This document shows positions 3,560 through 7,892 of a DNA stretch of 7,892 nucleotides, one piece after another; positions within the stretch are counted from its first letter, which is position 1; every line of letters starts with the position of its first letter. Both the position numbers and the translations under genes were made by a program. Below the pieces are notes generated by a model. It had not been told where the DNA came from and searched no databases. It was given only the letters and a program-made list of their open reading frames with translations. Origin of the DNA: an uncultured Eubacteriales bacterium (lineage in GTDB: Bacteria > Bacillota > Clostridia > UMGS1840). Location: NCBI GenBank assembly GCA_900555525.1, contig USLP01000053.1:1-7892 (forward strand), in the 5' to 3' direction.

Positions 3560-6175
3560 ATGAGCAAAGAATTATCAAAAACCTACGACCCGAAAATCGT
3601 AGAAGAACGTCTGTACAATACATGGCAGGAAAAGAAATATTTTCATACAAAAATCGATAAAAGAAAAAAACCGTTTACCATAGTAATGCCGCCTCCCAAC
3701 ATTACGGGTCAGCTCCATATGGGACACGCTCTTGATAACACGCTCCAGGATATTTTAATCCGCTATAAGCGTATGCAGGGCTACAGCGCTCTTTGGATTC
3801 CCGGAACAGACCATGCGTCCATTGCCACGGAGGCGAAAATTGTCGAAGCTATGAAAAAGGAAGGCTTAACAAAGGAAGGCGTCGGCAGAGAAGGATTTTT
3901 AAAGCGTGCATGGGAATGGAAAGAGCAATACGGCGGAAGAATTGTTTCGCAGCTTAAAAAAATAGGCTCGTCCTGCGACTGGGACAGAGAGCGTTTTACA
4001 ATGGACGAAGGCTGCAGCGAGGCTGTAAAGGAAGTATTCTTAAAGCTTTACGATAAAGGTCTTATCTACAGAGGCGAAAGAATTATAAACTGGTGTCCGT
4101 ACTGCAAAACGTCTATCTCGGACGCCGAGGTTGAATACGAAGAACAGGCAGGACATTTCTGGCATTTAAGATATCCGCTGTCGGACGGAAGCGGTTTTAT
4201 AGAGCTTGCGACCACAAGACCCGAAACCCTGCTCGGCGATACGGCGGTTGCGGTTAATCCCGATGACGAAAGATATAAAAGCTATGTGGGAAAAACGGTT
4301 ATTCTTCCGCTTGTAAACAGGGAAATACCGATTGTTGCCGACAGCTATGTAGACCCCGAATTCGGTACGGGTGTTGTTAAAATCACGCCTGCGCACGACC
4401 CCAACGACTTTGAAGTGGGACTTCGTCATAAGCTCCCCGTTATAAACGTACTCACCGAGGACGCACATATTACGGATGACTACCCCAAATATGCGGGCAT
4501 GGACAGATATGACGCAAGAAAAGCGATAGTTGACGATTTGAAAGAGGGCGGATTCCTCATAAAAACGGAGGAACACGTTCACAACGTCGGAACGTGCTAC
4601 CGCTGTTCCTCAACGGTTGAACCGAGAGTATCAAAGCAGTGGTTTGTAAAAATGAAACCGCTTGCAGAGCCTGCGATAAAGGCTGTTAAAACCGGTGAAA
4701 CGAATTTCGTTCCCAAACATTTTGAAAAAACATATTTCCATTGGCTTGAAAATATTAGAGACTGGTGCATTTCCCGTCAGCTTTGGTGGGGACACCGCAT
4801 TCCTGCGTTTTACTGCGACTGCTGCGGTGAAACCGTTGTTACAAAAGAAAATTCGATCAAATGCCCGAAATGCGGCAAGGCAATGCGCCAAGACCCCGAT
4901 ACGCTCGATACGTGGTTCAGCTCGGCTCTCTGGCCGTTTTCAACGCTCGGCTGGCCCGAAAAAACGGAGGATTTGGAATACTTCTATCCCACGAACGTAC
5001 TTGTTACGGGTTATGACATTATCCCTTTTTGGGTTATGCGTATGATGTTCTCGGCTATCGAGCAGACGGGCGAGGTTCCGTTTGATACCGTGCTTATTCA
5101 CGGTCTTGTCCGTGATTCACAGGGTAGAAAGATGTCAAAATCGCTGGGCAACGGTATAGATCCGCTTGAAATTATCGATAAATACGGCGCCGACGCGCTT
5201 CGTTTTACGCTTGTCACGGGCAACGCACCCGGAAACGATATGCGTTTCTACTATGAAAGAGTTGAGGCGAGCAGAAACTTTGCGAATAAAATTTGGAACG
5301 CCGCAAGATTTATTCTTATGAATGTAACGGTCAAGAACGTTTCGCTTAACGGTCTTACCTTAAAACCCGAAGATAAATGGATTTTGTCAAAATATAATAC
5401 GCTTGTAAAAGAGGTTACGGAAAATATTGATAAATACGAACTCGGAATAGCTGTCGCAAAGCTTTACGACTTCATTTGGAACGTATACTGCGACTGGTAT
5501 ATAGAAATGGTTAAGCCGAGACTTATTGCCGATAAGGACGAAACGGCGCAGAACGTTCTTATATATGTAATGAGCGGATTTTTGAAACTGCTTCATCCGT
5601 TTATGCCGTTTATTACGGAGGAAATTTATCTTGCGCTTCCCGGAAGCGGAGAAAGCATAATGATAAGCGATTTTCCCGTATATGACGAAAAGCTTTCCGA
5701 CATATCCACGCAGGAAAAAACGGATAACCTTATCGAGCTTATCACAAAGGTAAGAAACGTAAGAAGCGAGATGGACGTACCGCCCAAGCATAAAACAAAG
5801 CTTTATGTTACAACAAAGGATACGGCATTTTTGGAAAGCTGTAAGGACTTCCTTGTAAAGCTGACATATTCGGACGAGCTTATATTCGTTACGGATAAGG
5901 AAAGCGTAAAAGAGGGCTTTGTTCCCGTTATATCGAATGATACGGAGCTGTTTTTACCGCTTTCGGAGCTTATAGATAAGGATAAAGAAACCGCAAGACT
6001 GAAAAAGGAAATAGAATTTTTGGAAAAGGAGCTTAAGCTTGTAAGAAGCAAACTCGGAAACAAAGGCTTTGTCGATAAAGCGCCTGCGGCGCTCGTAGAA
6101 AAAGAAAAGGAAAAAGAAAAAGACTTTTCGGAAAAGCTTTCAAAAACGCAGAAAAGTTTAGCGGAGCTTATATGA
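3560..6175 (+). CDS. valS: Valine--tRNA ligase (ValRS)
   Basis: Cytoplasmic class Ia aminoacyl-tRNA synthetase that joins valine to tRNA-Val using ATP. The Rossmann-fold signature PPPNITGQLHMGHALDN contains the HIGH-type motif HMGH (53-56), and GRKMSKSLGNG contains KMSKS (524-528). The CP1 editing domain that removes mischarged threonine is marked by ATTRPETLLGDTAV (217-230) and the THAHDPNDF-like ITPAHDPNDF (275-284). Cysteine pairs at 179/182, 346/349, 419/422 and 435/438 look like zinc-binding knuckles. The anticodon-binding helical domain follows (about 600-740). A C-terminal coiled coil (about 805-868) with the usual GFVDKAPAALV motif and a lysine/glutamate-rich run ends the protein. At 871 aa it is full length. 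GAAAGGA at 3541-3547 sets the start; the stop overlaps the next gene by ATGA. No T-box precedes it, although many Firmicutes valS genes have one. Confidence 0.99.
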   Translation: MSKELSKTYDPKIVEERLYNTWQEKKYFHTKIDKRKKPFTIVMPPPNITGQLHMGHALDNTLQDILIRYKRMQGYSALWIPGTDHASIATEAKIVEAMKKEGLTKEGVGREGFLKRAWEWKEQYGGRIVSQLKKIGSSCDWDRERFTMDEGCSEAVKEVFLKLYDKGLIYRGERIINWCPYCKTSISDAEVEYEEQAGHFWHLRYPLSDGSGFIELATTRPETLLGDTAVAVNPDDERYKSYVGKTVILPLVNREIPIVADSYVDPEFGTGVVKITPAHDPNDFEVGLRHKLPVINVLTEDAHITDDYPKYAGMDRYDARKAIVDDLKEGGFLIKTEEHVHNVGTCYRCSSTVEPRVSKQWFVKMKPLAEPAIKAVKTGETNFVPKHFEKTYFHWLENIRDWCISRQLWWGHRIPAFYCDCCGETVVTKENSIKCPKCGKAMRQDPDTLDTWFSSALWPFSTLGWPEKTEDLEYFYPTNVLVTGYDIIPFWVMRMMFSAIEQTGEVPFDTVLIHGLVRDSQGRKMSKSLGNGIDPLEIIDKYGADALRFTLVTGNAPGNDMRFYYERVEASRNFANKIWNAARFILMNVTVKNVSLNGLTLKPEDKWILSKYNTLVKEVTENIDKYELGIAVAKLYDFIWNVYCDWYIEMVKPRLIADKDETAQNVLIYVMSGFLKLLHPFMPFITEEIYLALPGSGESIMISDFPVYDEKLSDISTQEKTDNLIELITKVRNVRSEMDVPPKHKTKLYVTTKDTAFLESCKDFLVKLTYSDELIFVTDKESVKEGFVPVISNDTELFLPLSELIDKDKETARLKKEIEFLEKELKLVRSKLGNKGFVDKAPAALVEKEKEKEKDFSEKLSKTQKSLAELI

Positions 6176-7110
6176 GTATTTTTGATATTTTAGAAAAAAA
6201 TCCCGTATTCCTTGCGCCTATGGCAGGCGTAACGGATTTGGCATTTCGTGAAATTGTAAGAGAAAACGGAGGATATATGGCGTTTACCGAAATGGTAAGC
6301 GCCAAAGCTCTCTATTATAAGGATAAAAAAACGCATCAGCTTTTGAAAACAAATAAGGCGGATATTCCGCTTAGCGTTCAGCTTTTCGGGCATGAACCCG
6401 ATATAATGACATATTCCGCGCGCGTCATAGAAGAAATGGGCTTTAATATGATTGATATAAACTGCGGCTGCCCTGCGCCGAAAATATACAAAAACGGCGA
6501 CGGCTCGGCTTTAATGTTAAATCCGCACCTTATATACGATATAGTCCACGAGATAAGAAAGGCTACAAATGTCATTTTGAGCGTAAAACTCCGGACAGGC
6601 TATGATACGGAGCATATAAACGTAAAAAAATGCGCCGAAATGTGCGAGGAGGGCGGTGCGGATTTCATAACCGTACACGGCAGAACAAGGGATATGCAGT
6701 ATTCGGGAGTGTGTGATACTTCGCTTATCAAAGAGGTTAAAGAATCCGTGAATATCCCCGTAATCGGAAACGGTGATGTGAAAGACGAAGAAAGCTTTAT
6801 AAATATGAAAAAGACGGGCTGCGACGGAGTTATGGTCGGTCGGGGCACATTGGGAAATCCGTTTCTTATCGGTGAAATTCTGAATCCCGATATAAAAACA
6901 ACGGACGGTATGCGCATAGATACAATGGTGCGCCATCTCGAAAAAATGTGCGAATATAAAGGCGATGCCGTAAAAGAGGGGAGAACACACCTTTTGTATT
7001 GGCTCGGAAATATTAATGGCGGAAAAGCACTGAAACACGCCGCCGCCAAGGCTCTCACTCTCCAAGACGTCTACGAAATCGCCGACAAACTGCGGAATAA
7101 AGAGTTTTGA
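6172..7110 (+). CDS. dusB: tRNA-dihydrouridine synthase (DusB-like)
   Basis: FMN-dependent enzyme that reduces specific uridines in the tRNA D-loop to dihydrouridine using NADPH. The TIM-barrel opens with FLAPMAGVTDLAFR (13-26), the FMN-binding start. NCGCPAPK (97-104) carries the expected catalytic cysteine C100. SVKLRTG (137-143) holds K139, TVHGRTR (167-173) H169, and IPVIGNGDV and GVMVGRGTLGNP (195-203, 219-230) the phosphate-binding loops. A helical tRNA-binding tail completes 312 aa, slightly shorter than typical DusB (about 320-330), and its usual WYxKG-type motif appears altered (LLYWLGNINGG). The ATG overlaps the valS stop (ATGA), with GGAG 5 nt upstream, so it is probably translationally coupled to valS. 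Assignment to Dus is firm; the exact subfamily (B rather than another bacterial type) is less so. Confidence 0.94.
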   Translation: MSIFDILEKNPVFLAPMAGVTDLAFREIVRENGGYMAFTEMVSAKALYYKDKKTHQLLKTNKADIPLSVQLFGHEPDIMTYSARVIEEMGFNMIDINCGCPAPKIYKNGDGSALMLNPHLIYDIVHEIRKATNVILSVKLRTGYDTEHINVKKCAEMCEEGGADFITVHGRTRDMQYSGVCDTSLIKEVKESVNIPVIGNGDVKDEESFINMKKTGCDGVMVGRGTLGNPFLIGEILNPDIKTTDGMRIDTMVRHLEKMCEYKGDAVKEGRTHLLYWLGNINGGKALKHAAAKALTLQDVYEIADKLRNKEF

Positions 7111-7147
7111 AAAATGGTACAGCATTTCATTATGCTGTACCATTTTT
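7110..7147. terminator. Bidirectional terminator between dus and the cytidylate kinase-like gene
   Basis: Perfect 16-bp inverted repeat (7110-7125 and 7132-7147) with a 6-nt loop TTCATT. The core GGTACAGCAT stem is flanked by five A on one side and five T on the other, so it makes a U-tract in both directions. It begins in the last base of the dus stop codon and lies 15 bp from the stop of the convergent gene, and so serves both units. Confidence 0.92.
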
Positions 7148-7161
7148 GCTTATGTAAAGCG

Positions 7162-7755
7162 TTATTTTCGGAGTTCGATTGCTTTTTCGATGAGGTCGAC
7201 ACAGCCGTCTATGCCGAACATTCCGCTGTCGAGCGACATGTTGTAGGTAGCTGCTGCGCCCCATTTGCTGTCTGTGTAGTAGCTGTAATATTTAGCTCTC
7301 TTTTTGTCTATGCCGAGTATGTGAGACTGCATTTTTTCTTTCGGTACATCTGTAACGATTTTCAGCTTTCTTTCAACTCTGTTCTTTATATCCGCATGAA
7401 TAAACACGCTGAAAAGTCTCGGATTTTCTTTCAAAATATAATCCGCACATCTGCCTATTATTATGCACGAGCCCTTGTTTGCAAGCTCTTCTATAACGTG
7501 CGACTGCGCAATGAATATTTTGTCCGACATGGGCATTTCATAAGCCGCAAAAAGCGAGTTGGGAGCAAAGAGCAGTGCAGGCGCTTTCTCTTCATAAAAT
7601 TCTATAGCGCCCTCTCCGCATTGGATTTTTTCCGCCGCTTTTAATATGAGTTCTTTATCGTAAAAGGGTATTCCCAAACGTTCCGACAGCTTATAGCCGA
7701 TTTCACGTCCTCCGCTTCCGAACTCTCTGCCGATTGTAATTACCAAATCTCTCAT
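7162..7755 (-). CDS. Cytidylate kinase-like family protein
   Basis: A 197-aa P-loop protein of the Cytidylate_kin2 (AAA/NMP-kinase-like) group common in Clostridia. The N-terminus VITIGREFGSGGREIGYKL (5-23) is the group's modified phosphate-binding loop, lacking the canonical GK[ST]. PFYDKELI (30-37) resembles the NMP-binding region of Cmk, and SCIIIGRCADYIL (96-108) the strand and following helix. DKKRAKYYSYYTDSKWG (150-166) fits the lid segment, followed by YNMSLDSG (171-178). Length matches the group. The start is supported by AAAGGGG about 8 nt upstream and a promoter at 7802-7830. It faces dus and shares its terminator. True cytidylate kinase (Cmk) usually has a longer, canonical sequence, so nucleotide monophosphate kinase activity is only presumed and the true substrate is unknown. 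Confidence 0.9.
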   Translation of the reverse strand: MRDLVITIGREFGSGGREIGYKLSERLGIPFYDKELILKAAEKIQCGEGAIEFYEEKAPALLFAPNSLFAAYEMPMSDKIFIAQSHVIEELANKGSCIIIGRCADYILKENPRLFSVFIHADIKNRVERKLKIVTDVPKEKMQSHILGIDKKRAKYYSYYTDSKWGAAATYNMSLDSGMFGIDGCVDLIEKAIELRK

Positions 7756-7801
7756 TTTTAAATCCCCTTTCTCTTTCGGTTTTGATTTGTTGCCTATTTA
7801 T

Positions 7802-7830
7802 ATTATACACAAAAAAATGTATTTTGTAAA
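7802..7830 (-). promoter_or_regulatory. Sigma-A promoter of the cytidylate kinase-like gene
   Basis: On the minus strand TTTACA (7830-7825), a 17-nt spacer and TATAAT (7807-7802) match consensus at 11 of 12 positions. The expected start near 7795 gives a 40-nt leader. The remaining 7831-7892 is A/T-rich and holds nothing I can support. Confidence 0.8.
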
Positions 7831-7892
7831 GGGGTTTTGGCAATTTTTAATAAAAAAATTATCTTTTCGATTGTCTGATGAATTGTCTTTCG

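Noticed and set aside
6094..6123. Lysine/glutamate repeat run near the valS C-terminus as a possible slippage tract
   Set aside because: A charged coiled-coil tail is normal for ValRS and the frame is intact through to the stop.
6517..7143. Minus-strand open frame of 208 codons
   Set aside because: Antisense to the tRNA-dihydrouridine synthase, which has full family motifs; it also starts inside the terminator hairpin.
7114..7644. Plus-strand open frame of 176 codons
   Set aside because: Starts in the terminator and is antisense to the cytidylate kinase-like gene, which has a P-loop motif, ribosome binding site and promoter.
1..7892. CRISPR array, tRNA/rRNA genes, toxin-antitoxin or phage-defence genes
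   Set aside because: I found no regularly spaced repeats, RNA gene signatures or such protein families on either strand.

Overview
The window looks like a chromosomal segment of a low-to-moderate GC Gram-positive bacterium, most likely a member of the Clostridia (gut Oscillospirales/Lachnospirales-like). This rests on A/T-rich intergenic DNA, near-consensus sigma-A promoters with 17-bp spacers, strong purine-rich ribosome binding sites, a GHKL/LytTR two-component pair and a cytidylate kinase-like (Cytidylate_kin2) gene. The species cannot be named from sequence alone.

Layout. Positions 1-126 hold no gene but carry G/C-rich palindromic sequence. On the minus strand, 127-1398 encodes a membrane GHKL histidine kinase and 1819-2547 its LytTR response regulator. 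The regulator is upstream in the transcript. The two are separated by 420 bp that contains a 277-bp element (1477-1753) bounded by 28-bp inverted repeats. The regulator has a perfect-consensus promoter (2727-2755) that overlaps a possible LytTR direct-repeat operator. A short leader follows with a possible 27-codon ORF (2577-2660). Upstream on the same strand is rpsT (2839-3108), with its own promoter, a structured 5' leader and a strong terminator.

Divergently, a plus-strand operon starts from a promoter at 3301-3329. It contains a 59-aa two-helix membrane protein (3362-3541), valS (3560-6175) and a tRNA-dihydrouridine synthase (6172-7110), with an ATGA overlap between the last two. It ends at a bidirectional hairpin terminator (7110-7147) shared with a convergent cytidylate kinase-like gene (7162-7755, minus), which has its own promoter at 7802-7830.

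Functionally, most of the window is translation housekeeping: ribosomal protein S20, valine charging of tRNA and tRNA modification. A signalling module (kinase plus DNA-binding regulator) sits alongside it, and its regulon and signal cannot be seen here. The most interesting parts are non-coding: the rpsT leader with a possible anti-Shine-Dalgarno, the inverted-repeat element splitting the two-component operon, and the operator and small ORF ahead of the regulator. I found no CRISPR array, tRNA, rRNA, transposase or complete agr-type peptide system.
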